In this document: positions 43,335 through 52,468 of the stretch, piece after piece | How positions within the stretch are numbered: the first letter of the stretch is position 1 | Layout of the letters: the number at the start of each line of letters is the position of its first letter | From: Gemmobacter lutimaris | GTDB lineage: Bacteria; Pseudomonadota; Alphaproteobacteria; Rhodobacterales; Rhodobacteraceae | Assembly (NCBI RefSeq): GCF_003570715.1 | Contig: NZ_QXXQ01000015.1 | Location: 1 to 64,000 of the forward strand | Reading direction: 5' to 3' | DNA: 64,000 bases | The notes under the pieces: generated by a model | Told to the model about the DNA's origin: nothing | Database searches by the model: none | Seen by the model: the letters and a program-made list of their open reading frames with translations, nothing else | Translations under genes and position numbers: made by a program

Positions 43335-45007
43335 CACCGACTCCTCCCGGCCATTTCATCGGGATAGGGCATGTCCTGGAACATGCTGATACGGACCCAT
43401 TTGTCGGACCGCGGATCAAAGCGGCTGGCGCCGAAGAAGGCCAGCTTGCAGCGCATCAGGTCGATGGGCAGCATGTCCTTGCCGATCAGGTTGTCACGCA
43501 CTTCGGCGAAGGGGTGGCCTTCGGCAATCTGCACCCGCCGAGCAGCATAGCGCTGGCCGGGGTGGCGCATCAGGAAGGCGGCGACGGTCGTGTCACCGTC
43601 TTCACCTTGAAGTGCGATGTGCAGCTCCTGCACCAGCCGGGCGATGCAGAGCGGTTGTTCCAATTCGGCACCGTCTTCGCTGTGACGTTCGCCCAACCGC
43701 GGTTCGAGCTTTTCCTCAGACACATACCAGAAGCGGGCATCGTTCGCGGAATCACGGAAGTCGATATCCAGCGCCCAGCGGAAATGCTCGCGGATCAGCC
43801 GACGCAGGGTCTCGACGGTCATTGCACCATCGATGCGCGCTGCAATGGCCTCGTCAGCGGACATGGTCGGGCCGAGATCGTCGATGAGCTTTCCATGCGG
43901 TTCCAGCATCAGGGACAGAAGAGCCTCTTGCCCCTCCAGCGTCAGCGTCACCTCGCCCCAGCGCCAAAGATCGTCCCACGGATAAGGTGAAGTTCGGGGC
44001 CAGTTCGTAAGCTTGCTTGCTATCAGGTCCAGATCGGCATCGAGATCCTTCAGCTTTGCAACCTGGATGGGGTGCTCGGACTGCCACAGTCCGGCGTTGC
44101 GACGGGCCTCGGCCAGCGCAGCATTCAGGGACTGAATGGTGTCGCCATCGGCTGTCGGCAGGGCGCGGACGCGGGCTAGCGCTTCTTCCCGTGCGCGCAT
44201 CCAGTTGTTCATGAGAACCGGATGGCGCACAAGGAACGGTGCCATGCCGAGGCCGGTGGAATTACCAACGCCAAGGCTGCGGCGGGTGGCAGGATCCAGC
44301 CGCGCCGCGCGCTCGCCGCCCCTCGATGCCGCCAGATGTTCAACAAGGTCGGTGGTGAACTGGCGGGTAAGCCAGACGCTGAGCATCTCGGCCTGGAAAG
44401 GGGCCGCCATTTCCGGCCGGTCGGCGATGATCGAACGGTCGGCGGCGCCGAACTTGCCCGCGCCATAGACGGCGGTGGTGCGCATCAGATAGCCGACGGT
44501 GGCGACCTCGGCCGGGTCGGGCTGTTCGCCCTGCGCCAGCCGGTCAACCACATGTGCAAACAGCCGGACGGAGCGGTTGGCGCGGCTGAGCGACAGCTCG
44601 TGCGGGGTGATCCGGCCCGCCTCCTGCAGGGGGACATTGGCTTCGAGCCGCGCAATATCCTCGCGCGTGGGGTTACCATCGAACAGGGCAAAGGTCGCGT
44701 CCCAGGCGGTGGCAATCACTCTGTCGGACCGCATCTCGTCAGGCAGGTCATGGGCAAAGGCCACCAGGCTGTAGGTGCGGACGGGGCCGATGGCGCGATA
44801 GACCGCGCGGCCGACACCCTTCGCATTGATGTCCCACAGCGGGCGGTCAAAGCGCCAGCCTTCGCTTTCCATTCGGCGCAGCAACTGGCGCAGGAACGAA
44901 AGCCGCGTCGGATGGGCGGCCCCCATGCGAGCAAGCGTCATCACTTGATCTGGCGAACGGCGGAACCGGGCCAGATCGCCGGTCGGTTGGGGCAACATGC
45001 GGTTCAT
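43334..45007 (-). CDS. Uncharacterised conserved protein, 557 residues
   Basis: Starts MNRMLPQPTGDLARFRRSPD. No known domain recognised. It is mostly helical and rich in Arg, with AHPTRLSFLRQLLRRMESEG (about 30-49), TPHELSLSRANRSVRLFAHV (about 133-152), GNSTGLGMAPFLVRHPVLMN (about 248-267) and a C-terminal MLPIDLMRCKLAFFGASRFD. No signal or membrane segment. GGAGAAGAAG precedes the ATG. It is coupled to DUF3726 and lies after the BCCT transporter, so it may be an unrecognised catabolic enzyme for the imported betaine. Confidence 0.8.
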   Translation of the reverse strand: MNRMLPQPTGDLARFRRSPDQVMTLARMGAAHPTRLSFLRQLLRRMESEGWRFDRPLWDINAKGVGRAVYRAIGPVRTYSLVAFAHDLPDEMRSDRVIATAWDATFALFDGNPTREDIARLEANVPLQEAGRITPHELSLSRANRSVRLFAHVVDRLAQGEQPDPAEVATVGYLMRTTAVYGAGKFGAADRSIIADRPEMAAPFQAEMLSVWLTRQFTTDLVEHLAASRGGERAARLDPATRRSLGVGNSTGLGMAPFLVRHPVLMNNWMRAREEALARVRALPTADGDTIQSLNAALAEARRNAGLWQSEHPIQVAKLKDLDADLDLIASKLTNWPRTSPYPWDDLWRWGEVTLTLEGQEALLSLMLEPHGKLIDDLGPTMSADEAIAARIDGAMTVETLRRLIREHFRWALDIDFRDSANDARFWYVSEEKLEPRLGERHSEDGAELEQPLCIARLVQELHIALQGEDGDTTVAAFLMRHPGQRYAARRVQIAEGHPFAEVRDNLIGKDMLPIDLMRCKLAFFGASRFDPRSDKWVRISMFQDMPYPDEMAGRSR

Positions 45008-45028
45008 CTTCTTCTCCGGTTCCGTATG

Positions 45029-45052
45029 GCCCGGGGGCTGGCGCCCCCGGGC
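45029..45052 (-). promoter_or_regulatory. Hairpin between the BCCT gene and the 557-residue gene
   Basis: Perfect 10-bp stem GCCCGGGGGC/GCCCCCGGGC with a 4-nt loop and no T-run. It may protect the BCCT message or lower readthrough. Confidence 0.5.
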
Positions 45053-45058
45053 GAAGAC

Positions 45059-46606
45059 TCAGGCCTTGCGGCCCAGCATCAGGGTGATTCGCAGCGCGTC
45101 CCATAGCGATGGCAGCAGGATGATCGATACCGGAACTGCCGTCACGACGATGAAGCTTTGCAGCTTGCCAATGCCGCCCGACCCGGTCGAGATCAGGATT
45201 AGCGCCATCACCCCCATGGCAATCCCCCAGAAGGCGCGCAGCGCAACTGAGGGTTCGCCCTCGGACATCGCCGCCGAGATCACATAGCTCATCGAATCGC
45301 TGGTGGTGGCCACAAAGATCATGGTCAGGATCAGAAACAGGATCGACAGGATGAACCCGGCCGGCATGGCGCTGGTGATTGCCAGCAGCGCGGCGGGCAG
45401 GTTGAAGCCCTCGAACGGTCCGGCAATGACCCCGGGCGAGGCCATTTCGAAGGCGATGCCCGACCCGCCGATAATGGTGAACCAGAAATTGGTGATCATC
45501 GGTGCCGCAATTGACAGCATGAGGACGATCTGGCGGATCGACCGGCCACGGCTGACCCGGGCGATGAAGATCGCCATCAGCGGACCATAGCCCATGAACC
45601 AGCCCCAGAAGAACACGGTCCACCAGCCCAGCCAGCCGGGTTCGCCGAACATCCCCGCCTCGCCGCGATACATCGACATCTGGAAGAAGTTCTCAAGATA
45701 GACGCCCATGCCGCCGAAGAAGCTGGTCAGCATGGCCGTGGTCGGCCCGAATACCAGAAGGAAGACCAGAAGGCCGAGCGCCAGGATCACGTTCAGCGTG
45801 GACAGCATCTGGATACCCTTGGCCAGGCCCGAAATGGCCGACAGCGTATAGACCGCGACCAGCGCCATGATCACCACGGCCTGCGTGGCGAAGGTATCGG
45901 GAATGCCGGTCAGGGCATTGATGCCATAAGACATCTGCAGACCAAGGAAACCGATCGGCCCGACCGTGCCCGCAACCACGGCGACGATGCAGGTGGCGTC
46001 CGCAATCAGGCCGATGGGACCGTTGATCGCCCGGTCGCCGAACACGGGATAGAGCAGCGTGCGCGGCGCCAGCGGCAGGCCTTTGTCATAGTGGTAATGC
46101 ATCAGCATGACGCCCGAAAGCGAACCGAGGATCGCCCAGGCCAAAAAGCCCCAATGCAGAAAGCTTTGCGCCATTGCAATATTGGCGCGGGCCTGAAGAT
46201 CGGTCGGCGCCTCGCCGAACAGCGGCGGGGTGGACAGGAAATGCGCGATCGGCTCCCCTGCGGCCCAGAACACGCCGCCACCGGCCAGCAGCGTGCACAT
46301 GATCATCGACGCCCAGTTGAAGGTCTTGAACTCGGGCATCGACAGCCCGCCAAGGCGCGCGCGACCGCCAGGCAGCGCGCAAAGGACAAGGCTGATCAAG
46401 AATGTGGCCAGCATCAGGATCTGCCAGTAAAGGCCGAAGTACTTGGCCGAAACGGCAAAACCCCAGTCAACCGCCGCCGAAAGCCCGTCAAGGTCCACCA
46501 GCGCGTATAGGCAAAACAGCAGGATAAACCCACCCGACAGCGCGAACAGCGGTCTGTTGATCCGCTGCAGGGCGCTGCGTCCTCCCTCCATCGAAATATC
46601 TGCCAT
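45059..46606 (-). CDS. BCCT family betaine/carnitine/choline transporter
   Basis: A 515-residue membrane protein with about 12 hydrophobic segments and BCCT signatures: GGGVFWAAGEPIAHFLSTPP near 100-120 and WTVFFWGWFMGYGPLMAIFI then ARVSRGRSIRQ near 345-375. BCCT carriers import trimethylammonium compounds with Na+ or H+ or by exchange. The start at 46606 has AGGGAGGA 6 nt upstream; the longer frame to 46705 is not supported. It sits in an operon with aldehyde dehydrogenase and M19 genes, in keeping with catabolism of a betaine. Confidence 0.92.
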   Translation of the reverse strand: MADISMEGGRSALQRINRPLFALSGGFILLFCLYALVDLDGLSAAVDWGFAVSAKYFGLYWQILMLATFLISLVLCALPGGRARLGGLSMPEFKTFNWASMIMCTLLAGGGVFWAAGEPIAHFLSTPPLFGEAPTDLQARANIAMAQSFLHWGFLAWAILGSLSGVMLMHYHYDKGLPLAPRTLLYPVFGDRAINGPIGLIADATCIVAVVAGTVGPIGFLGLQMSYGINALTGIPDTFATQAVVIMALVAVYTLSAISGLAKGIQMLSTLNVILALGLLVFLLVFGPTTAMLTSFFGGMGVYLENFFQMSMYRGEAGMFGEPGWLGWWTVFFWGWFMGYGPLMAIFIARVSRGRSIRQIVLMLSIAAPMITNFWFTIIGGSGIAFEMASPGVIAGPFEGFNLPAALLAITSAMPAGFILSILFLILTMIFVATTSDSMSYVISAAMSEGEPSVALRAFWGIAMGVMALILISTGSGGIGKLQSFIVVTAVPVSIILLPSLWDALRITLMLGRKA

Positions 46607-46643
46607 GTCGTTCCTCCCTGAACGTTGTGTCATGGGGCCGCCG

Positions 46644-47657
46644 TCAACCGACAGCGCGCCTCGATAGTGTTTGTGGCATCTCAGCGGGGCCGAAACTGAT
46701 CTCAAAAAAGCGATGCCAATTGCCGCCCATCACGCCGTCGATAGCAGCGAGATCCAGCCCTGCCGCCTTGAGCCCCGCGCGGAGGCTGCCGAAATCGCGG
46801 TTGTCGTGGAACCATGCGGGCATCGGCGGAAACCCCGGCGCATCGGCACTGCCTTCGCCGTAATCCACCGTCTTGGTCCAACGCCCGGTTCGCATCCATT
46901 CGACGATGCTGTCGGGCTGGTCTTGGCACAGATCGGTACCGATCCCAACCTGACGGGGACCGACCAGATCCAGCGCGCGGGCCACCATGTCGCACCAGTC
47001 CTGAAGCGTGCAGGCGCTGCCGCCCTTGAGGTGATGCGGATACACCGACAGACCCAGAAACCCGCCGGATTGGCCAAGCGCGCGCAGCAGCGTATCCGAC
47101 TTGTTGCGCAGCGCCGGGTGCCAGCTGTGCAGATTGGCGTGGCTGATGGTGATCGGCCGCGTCGAATGCTCAATCGCCTCGCGCGTGGAACGTTCGGCCG
47201 AATGGCTCATGTCCACGACCATGCCGACGCGGTTCATCTCGGAAACCACGGCGCGGCCCATGCGGGTCAACCCGCTGTCGGTGTCTTCGTAGCAGCCCGA
47301 GGCCAGCAGCGACTGATTGTTGTAGGTCAGTTGCATGAACCTCAGGCCTAGCGTGTGCAGCACCTCGACCAGGCCGATGTCGTCCTCGATGCAGGACGGA
47401 TTCTGCGAGCCGAAGAAGATCGCGGTGCGCCCGGTGTCGCGGGCGCGGCTCACATCGGCGGCTGTCCGCCCCTGAAAGATCAGGTCGGGGAACAGCTCGA
47501 ACCATCGGTTCCAGCGTTCGATCACCTGCACCGTCTCGCGGAAGGTCTCGTGATAGGTGATGGTGACATGCACCGCATCCACGCCACCGGCGCGCATCTG
47601 GCGAAAGATCTTTTCCGACCAGTTGGCGTATTGCAGGCCGTCGATCAGCGGCGTCAT
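46644..47657 (-). CDS. Membrane dipeptidase (M19) family protein
   Basis: A 337-residue M19-type metalloprotein: GVDAVHVTITYHETF near 24-38, LGLRFMQLTYNNQSLLASGC, VGMVVDMSHSAERSTREAIE with the metal-binding His, PITISHANLHSWHPALRNKS and QVGIGTDLCQDQPD with the conserved Asp. Classical members cut dipeptides, but in Pseudomonas one is encoded with dimethylglycine catabolism genes, so a role in betaine pathways is plausible. Its ATG overlaps the stop of the aldehyde dehydrogenase gene. Confidence 0.87.
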   Translation of the reverse strand: MTPLIDGLQYANWSEKIFRQMRAGGVDAVHVTITYHETFRETVQVIERWNRWFELFPDLIFQGRTAADVSRARDTGRTAIFFGSQNPSCIEDDIGLVEVLHTLGLRFMQLTYNNQSLLASGCYEDTDSGLTRMGRAVVSEMNRVGMVVDMSHSAERSTREAIEHSTRPITISHANLHSWHPALRNKSDTLLRALGQSGGFLGLSVYPHHLKGGSACTLQDWCDMVARALDLVGPRQVGIGTDLCQDQPDSIVEWMRTGRWTKTVDYGEGSADAPGFPPMPAWFHDNRDFGSLRAGLKAAGLDLAAIDGVMGGNWHRFFEISFGPAEMPQTLSRRAVG

Positions 47658-49105
47658 TCCGGCGCCCCCGCGGCGACATAGGCGGTCTTCACGCTGGTGT
47701 AGAACTCGGCTGCGTAGCGTCCCTGTTCGCGCGAACCAAAGCTGGACGCGCCGCGTCCGCCAAAGGGCACATGGTAATCGGTGCCGGCGGTCGGCAGGTT
47801 CACCATGACGCAGCCCGCCCGCATGTTGGCGCGGAAATGACTGGCGCGAGAGAGGCTGCGGGTCATGATCCCGGCGGTGAGGCCGAACTGGCTGTCATTG
47901 GCGATGGACAGCGCCTCGGCATAGTTGTCGGCCTTGATCAGGCAGGTAATCGGGGCGAACATTTCCTCGCGGTTGACGGTCATGTCATTGCGGGTTCCGG
48001 CCAGCACGGCAGGGGCCATGTAATAGCCCTGGGTCTCGCGTTCCACACGGTCGCCGCCGCACAGCAGCTCGGCGCCCTCGGCGCGGCCCTTTTCGACATA
48101 GGCGAGGTTCTGGGCAAGCTGGCTTTCGCTGACCACCGGGCCAATCTGGGTGCCGTCTTGCAGCGCGTGGCCGACCTTGAACGCCTTGGCCGCCGCGACC
48201 AGCCGCTCCGCGAACTGGTCATGGATCGCGGAATGCACGATCAGCCGGCTGGCTGCGGTGCATTTCTGCCCCGTCCCGCCAAAGGCCGCATTGGCGGCAT
48301 GAGTGACGGCCAGATCCAGATCACAATCGTCCATGATGAGCATGGGGTTCTTGGACCCCATCTCCATCTGCACCTTGGTCATGTTGGCCACGGCTGCGGC
48401 CGCGATGCCGCGCCCGACACCCACCGAGCCGGTAAAGCTGATCGCATCCACCTTGGGGCTTTCGACCAGCCGCTGCCCGACCTCGCGGCCCGAACCCAGC
48501 ACCAGGTTGAACAAGCCCGGCGGAATATCCTGCCGCGCGATGATTTCGGCCAGCGCGACCGCACTGGCGGGGGTCAGGTTGGCGGGCTTCCAGACCACGG
48601 CATTGCCAAAGGCCAGCGCGGGCGCGATCTTCCATGCTGGCGTCGCCACCGGGAAATTCCACGGGCTGACGATCGCTACCACGCCCACCGGCTCGCGCCG
48701 CACGTCGATCTCGATGCCGGGGCGCACGCTTTCGGCCAGATCGCCCTGATTGCGCAGACATTCCGCCGCGTAATAGGTAAAGAACTGGCCGGCGCGATAG
48801 GTCTCGCCCTTGCCCTCGGCCAAGGGCTTGCCTTCCTCGCGCGCGATGATGCGGCCGATTTCCCCGGCGCGGGCCATCAGCTCGGTGCCGATGGCCATCA
48901 GCACGTCATGGCGTTTCTGGATGCCGGCCGCCCACCAGACCGGCTGGGCCGCCCGCGCCGCGTCCAGCGCCTGATCCAGCTGCTCGGCGCTGGCCTGGTC
49001 ATAATGGCCGATCAGGTCCGACAGGTCGGACGGGTTGCGGTTCTCGATCGTCGAGATGCCGGACTGCCAGCGGCCCGCGATATAAAGATGCTGATTCTGG
49101 GTCAT
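47654..49105 (-). CDS. NAD(P)-dependent aldehyde dehydrogenase 2
   Basis: A 483-residue ALDH: SPWNFPVATPAWKIAPALAF, FTGSVGVGRGIAAAAVANM, MEMGSKNPMLIMDDCDLDLA (catalytic Glu region) and AFGGTGQKCTAASRLIVH (catalytic Cys), ending in the YTSVKTAYV segment of KGSADH-like members. Related proteins oxidise alpha-ketoglutaric semialdehyde. First gene of the minus-strand BCCT operon, divergent from a LysR gene, so likely its target. Confidence 0.92.
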   Translation of the reverse strand: MTQNQHLYIAGRWQSGISTIENRNPSDLSDLIGHYDQASAEQLDQALDAARAAQPVWWAAGIQKRHDVLMAIGTELMARAGEIGRIIAREEGKPLAEGKGETYRAGQFFTYYAAECLRNQGDLAESVRPGIEIDVRREPVGVVAIVSPWNFPVATPAWKIAPALAFGNAVVWKPANLTPASAVALAEIIARQDIPPGLFNLVLGSGREVGQRLVESPKVDAISFTGSVGVGRGIAAAAVANMTKVQMEMGSKNPMLIMDDCDLDLAVTHAANAAFGGTGQKCTAASRLIVHSAIHDQFAERLVAAAKAFKVGHALQDGTQIGPVVSESQLAQNLAYVEKGRAEGAELLCGGDRVERETQGYYMAPAVLAGTRNDMTVNREEMFAPITCLIKADNYAEALSIANDSQFGLTAGIMTRSLSRASHFRANMRAGCVMVNLPTAGTDYHVPFGGRGASSFGSREQGRYAAEFYTSVKTAYVAAGAPE

Positions 49106-49149
49106 GGCGCCTCACTTTCCTTTGCATCCGGTTTAGGGCGCGCCTATCA

Positions 49150-49175
49150 ATTCAGGCAATCTTGAAGTTCTGAAT
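49150..49175. promoter_or_regulatory. Candidate LysR operator before the BCCT operon
   Basis: ATTCAG-N14-CTGAAT, perfect 6-bp inverted arms, in the 90-bp gap between the divergent aldehyde dehydrogenase and LysR genes. Size and place fit a LysR binding site. Confidence 0.5.
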
Positions 49176-49195
49176 GAAATTGCAGGAGAACTGAA

Positions 49196-50068
49196 ATGAA
49201 ACTCGAGATGCTGCGCGTCTTCCAGACCACCGCCGCGCAGGGGTCGCTGGCCCGTGCGGCCGAGGCCCTGGGCAGAACGCCCTCGGCCGTCTCGATGATG
49301 CTCTTGCAACTGGAACAGGAGGTCGGCGGCGCGCTTTTCGAGGCGGGCCGCAAGAGCCGCCTGACACCGCTCGGCCTTCTGGTGCTGGAGGAAAGCCGCC
49401 GCGCCAACGAGGCGTTCGAGCGCAGCGTCGGCGCGATCCGCCGCTATGCCACCGCGACCGGCGGGCTGGTGCGGATCGCGGCGGTGCCGTCCGCGACCAT
49501 CGGTCTGTTGCCCCCGGTGATCCTGCGGTTTCGCCGCGAACGCCCGGATGTGCGGTTGGAAATCAACGATGTGGATAGCGCCTCGGTCCGCCGCCGGATC
49601 GAGAATGACGAGGCGGATATCGGCATCGTTTCGGCGGCACCGGAAAACGCCGGCGAAGGAACGCTGATCGAACGCACGCCGCTGGGCATCGTCTGCCGGG
49701 TGGGTGGCCCCATCGACCGCGCGGCAAGCGAGGGCCGCAGGGATTGGGCACTGATGGAACTGGAGCCGATGATCGTCAACCCGCTCTGCGGGATGGTGAA
49801 GAACCCTGCCGTCGAAGGGCTGGTGCTGCGCTCAGGCCTTGAATCGCGCAATACCACGGCCCTTCTGGCTTTCGTTCATGCCGGGCTGGGCGCCACGATC
49901 CTGCCCGAAAGCGCGATGCGTGCAACGGGCGGCGCGCTCTCCTTCTTGCAGCCCGACGACCCTGGCGCCTTTCGGCACCTGTTGAAGATCCGCCAGACCA
50001 CGCGGCCCGCACCCCCGGTGGTCGAGACGTTCTGGCAAAGCCTTCACGCCCTGTCGCCGGGGGATTGA
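49196..50068 (+). CDS. LysR-family transcription regulator (BCCT operon)
   Basis: A 290-residue LysR protein. N-terminal helix-turn-helix: VFQTTAAQGSLARAAEALGR then TPSAVSMMLLQLEQEVGGAL (about 6-45), then an effector-binding domain (RIAAVPSATIGLLPPVILRF from about 98). GGAG lies 8 nt before the ATG. Divergent from the aldehyde dehydrogenase of the BCCT operon; its 3' end overlaps the opposing LysR gene by 25 bp. Confidence 0.92.
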   Translation: MKLEMLRVFQTTAAQGSLARAAEALGRTPSAVSMMLLQLEQEVGGALFEAGRKSRLTPLGLLVLEESRRANEAFERSVGAIRRYATATGGLVRIAAVPSATIGLLPPVILRFRRERPDVRLEINDVDSASVRRRIENDEADIGIVSAAPENAGEGTLIERTPLGIVCRVGGPIDRAASEGRRDWALMELEPMIVNPLCGMVKNPAVEGLVLRSGLESRNTTALLAFVHAGLGATILPESAMRATGGALSFLQPDDPGAFRHLLKIRQTTRPAPPVVETFWQSLHALSPGD

Positions 50069-50973
50069 GCCTCTGTCGCGGCAAGCCCGGCAAACCGCTG
50101 GCGGACCCGCTGCACCAGATCGCTGACCAGCCGCGAAGCGGGGCGCAGGGCCGGGGTGAGGATGTCATAGGTGAAGGGCTGAACCGGGCGGATCGGACGG
50201 GCCACGACCATGCCGAGATGCGCGCAATGCAGCGCCGTCACCGGCTCGACGATCGAAACGCCCGCGCCTCCGGCGACCATGGCGCAGATGGCGAAGGACA
50301 GTTGCGCCTCGGCGACCACGCGGGGCTTGATGCCATGATCGGCAAAGAAGCGGTCGGTGTCGGACCTTGTGCTGATCTCGCTGCCAAGGGCGATGAAGGG
50401 CCGTTGGTGGAAATCCTGTGGTTCCAGCACCGCCTTGTCACAGAGCGCATGGCCGGGCGGCAGCACCGCCAGCATGGGCATTGTTCCCAGCGGTTCGCGC
50501 CGGATCGCCGGCAGATCGAAGTCCAGCGCGCTGAAACCCACGTCGAATTGCTGCGAACTGAGGTGCTGCACCACGGCATGCGAACTGCGCACCCGAAGCG
50601 AGACGGCGATGCCGGGCCGCTCAGCGGTGAAGTCGGCTATGGCGCCAGGCAGGAACTGCAATCCAAGGGCCGGCATCGCCGCGATCTTCAGGCTGCCGCT
50701 GCGGTATTGCCGGATGTCATCGGCCACGCGGGAGATTTCCTGAAGCCCGACGAAGGACCGCCGCACCTCCTCATATAGCGCGTCGGCCTCGGGCGTGGGC
50801 GTCAGGCTGCGGCCGATGCGGGCGAACAGCGCAAAGCCGAGTTCGGCCTCAAGATCGGCCAGCAGGCGGCTGACCGAGGGTTGGGTCAGGAACAGCAGAT
50901 CGGCGGCGGCCGTGACCGAGCCGCTTTCGATGATGGCGCGGAAGGCCTCGATCTGCCGATGGGAAAGCCGCAT
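50044..50973 (-). CDS. LysR-family transcription regulator (opine-like operon)
   Basis: A 309-residue LysR protein starting MRLSHRQIEAFRAIIESGSV; the helix-turn-helix TAAADLLFLTQPSVSRLLAD follows, and the effector domain begins near LKIAAMPALGLQFLPGAIAD. It is divergent from the oxidase operon at 51070, in the same relation as OccR and NocR to opine catabolism operons in Agrobacterium, which are also LysR proteins. The longer frame to 51045 is not supported. Its end overlaps the opposing LysR gene. Confidence 0.9.
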   Translation of the reverse strand: MRLSHRQIEAFRAIIESGSVTAAADLLFLTQPSVSRLLADLEAELGFALFARIGRSLTPTPEADALYEEVRRSFVGLQEISRVADDIRQYRSGSLKIAAMPALGLQFLPGAIADFTAERPGIAVSLRVRSSHAVVQHLSSQQFDVGFSALDFDLPAIRREPLGTMPMLAVLPPGHALCDKAVLEPQDFHQRPFIALGSEISTRSDTDRFFADHGIKPRVVAEAQLSFAICAMVAGGAGVSIVEPVTALHCAHLGMVVARPIRPVQPFTYDILTPALRPASRLVSDLVQRVRQRFAGLAATEAQSPGDRA

Positions 50974-50981
50974 GTCAGACT

Positions 50982-50998
50982 CATAGCATTGGCGTATG
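50982..50998. promoter_or_regulatory. Candidate LysR site before the opine-like operon
   Basis: CATA-N9-TATG, within the 96-bp gap between the divergent LysR and FAD oxidase genes. It has the T-N11-A-type symmetry of LysR sites. Short arms make this weak. Confidence 0.35.
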
Positions 50999-51069
50999 GA
51001 TAGCGCGATTCTTCGGATTTTACATATTCGCCCCTGATCTGTCATCCCTGCAGCAAGGGGAGATCGGCC

Positions 51070-52176
51070 ATGTCAGCGCAAGCAGGCACAGCAATCATTG
51101 GCGGGGGCATCGTAGGGCTGTGCGTGGCCCTCGGGCTTGCGGCGCGCGGGCATGAGGTGCTGGTGCTGGACGGGCGCGACGGCGACATGCGCGCTTCGCA
51201 GGGGAATTTCGGGCTGGTCTGGTTGCAGGGCAAGGGCGCAGGCTATGCGCCCTATGCGCGCTGGTCTTTTCAGGCGGTGCAGGCCTGGCCCGACTTTGCG
51301 AAACGCCTGTCAGGGCTGGTCGACGTCGATCTGGCGCTGTGTCAGCAGGGCGGCTACGAGTTCTTCACCGACGCTGCGGAATATGAGGCTTTCGGCCACG
51401 ACCTGCACCGGCAGGCCAACGCGCTGGACGACCGCTTATCTTTTGAACTCCTGAACCACGCCGATCTTGCGGCGCGCCTGCCCGGCATCGGTCAGCGCGT
51501 GGTCGGGGCGAGTTTCTGCCCGCTTGATGGCCATGTGAACCCGCTGCGCCTGCATTTCGCCTTGCGGCAGGCCTGCCTTGCCAGCGGGGTCCGCATCACT
51601 GGCGGCGCCAGCGTCGTATCCGTGCGCCCGGCGGGCGCTGGTTTCGCCCTTTTGGACGAGACCGGCCGTCAGACCCGCGCCAGCCGCGTGGTTCTGTGCG
51701 CGGGCCTGGGGGCGGCGCATCTTGGCCCGCAGCTGGAGTTCCGGGCGCCGATCCGGGCGCAGCGGGGCGAGCTGATGATCACCGAGCGGGTGGCCGACCG
51801 CCTGCCCTTCCTCTCCAGCACGATCCGGCAGGTCGATGAGGGCGGTTTGCAGATCGGCGGCACCAAGGCCGAGACCGACTGCGACACCGAGACGACCACC
51901 ACGATGGTGGGACTAGCGCAGCACGCCGTCGCGGTCTGGCCCCGGCTGGCCGATCTGCGCGTGCTGCGCTCCTGGGCGGCGCTGCGCGTCATGACGCCGG
52001 ACGGCTATCCGATCTACCAGCGTTCCGCCGATCATCCGGGCGCCTTCCTTGTCACCTGTCACAGCGGGGTCACGCTGGCGCCCCTGCACGCAACACGGCT
52101 GGCCGAATGGATCGACGGCGATCCCGCCGCCCCGGATCTGGAGGCTTTCGATGAACGCCGCTTCGCGCTTTCGTGA
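51070..52176 (+). CDS. FAD-dependent amino acid/opine oxidase, catalytic subunit (OoxB/HcnC/DadA type)
   Basis: A 368-residue flavoprotein of the glycine oxidase/DAO group: FAD site AIIGGGIVGLCVALGLAARG (8-27), SQGNFGLVWLQGKGAGYAP near 39-57, the late PDGYPIYQRSADHPGAFLV, and VTCHSGVTLAPLHATRLAEW near the C-terminus. With the two following small and large subunits it matches heterotrimeric oxidases such as opine oxidase, hydrogen cyanide synthase and D-hydroxyproline dehydrogenase. It overlaps the next gene by 26 nt. Confidence 0.9.
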   Translation: MSAQAGTAIIGGGIVGLCVALGLAARGHEVLVLDGRDGDMRASQGNFGLVWLQGKGAGYAPYARWSFQAVQAWPDFAKRLSGLVDVDLALCQQGGYEFFTDAAEYEAFGHDLHRQANALDDRLSFELLNHADLAARLPGIGQRVVGASFCPLDGHVNPLRLHFALRQACLASGVRITGGASVVSVRPAGAGFALLDETGRQTRASRVVLCAGLGAAHLGPQLEFRAPIRAQRGELMITERVADRLPFLSSTIRQVDEGGLQIGGTKAETDCDTETTTTMVGLAQHAVAVWPRLADLRVLRSWAALRVMTPDGYPIYQRSADHPGAFLVTCHSGVTLAPLHATRLAEWIDGDPAAPDLEAFDERRFALS

Positions 52177-52468
52177 CGCCCCCGGCGCCGCCCCGCGCAG
52201 CCTGCGCCTGATGCTGGACGGGGTGCCCGTGCTGGCCCGGCCGGGCGAAAGCGTCGCCGCGGCGCTGCTGGCGCACAGCGGGGGCGCCACGCGCCAGACG
52301 CCTGTCACCGGCGCGGGGCGCGCGCCCTATTGCATGATGGGGGTGTGTTTCGACTGCCTTGTCACCATCGACGGGCACCCGAATGTGCAGGCCTGCATGG
52401 TGAGCGCGCGCGAGGGCATGGTGATCCAGCGCCAGATCGGCGCGCGCCGGCTGGGGGACCAGCCATGA
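52151..52468 (+). CDS. [2Fe-2S] small subunit of the oxidase (HcnA type)
   Basis: A 105-residue protein starting MNAASRFRDAPGAAPRSLRL, with a Fer2_4-type fold: PVLARPGESVAAALLAHSGG, then PYCMMGVCFDCLVTIDG, containing three cluster cysteines, and NVQACMVSARE with the fourth. The ATG at 52151 lies within the end of the upstream gene. It couples to the next gene by a 4-nt overlap. It carries electrons between the two FAD subunits. Confidence 0.88.
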   Translation: MNAASRFRDAPGAAPRSLRLMLDGVPVLARPGESVAAALLAHSGGATRQTPVTGAGRAPYCMMGVCFDCLVTIDGHPNVQACMVSAREGMVIQRQIGARRLGDQP

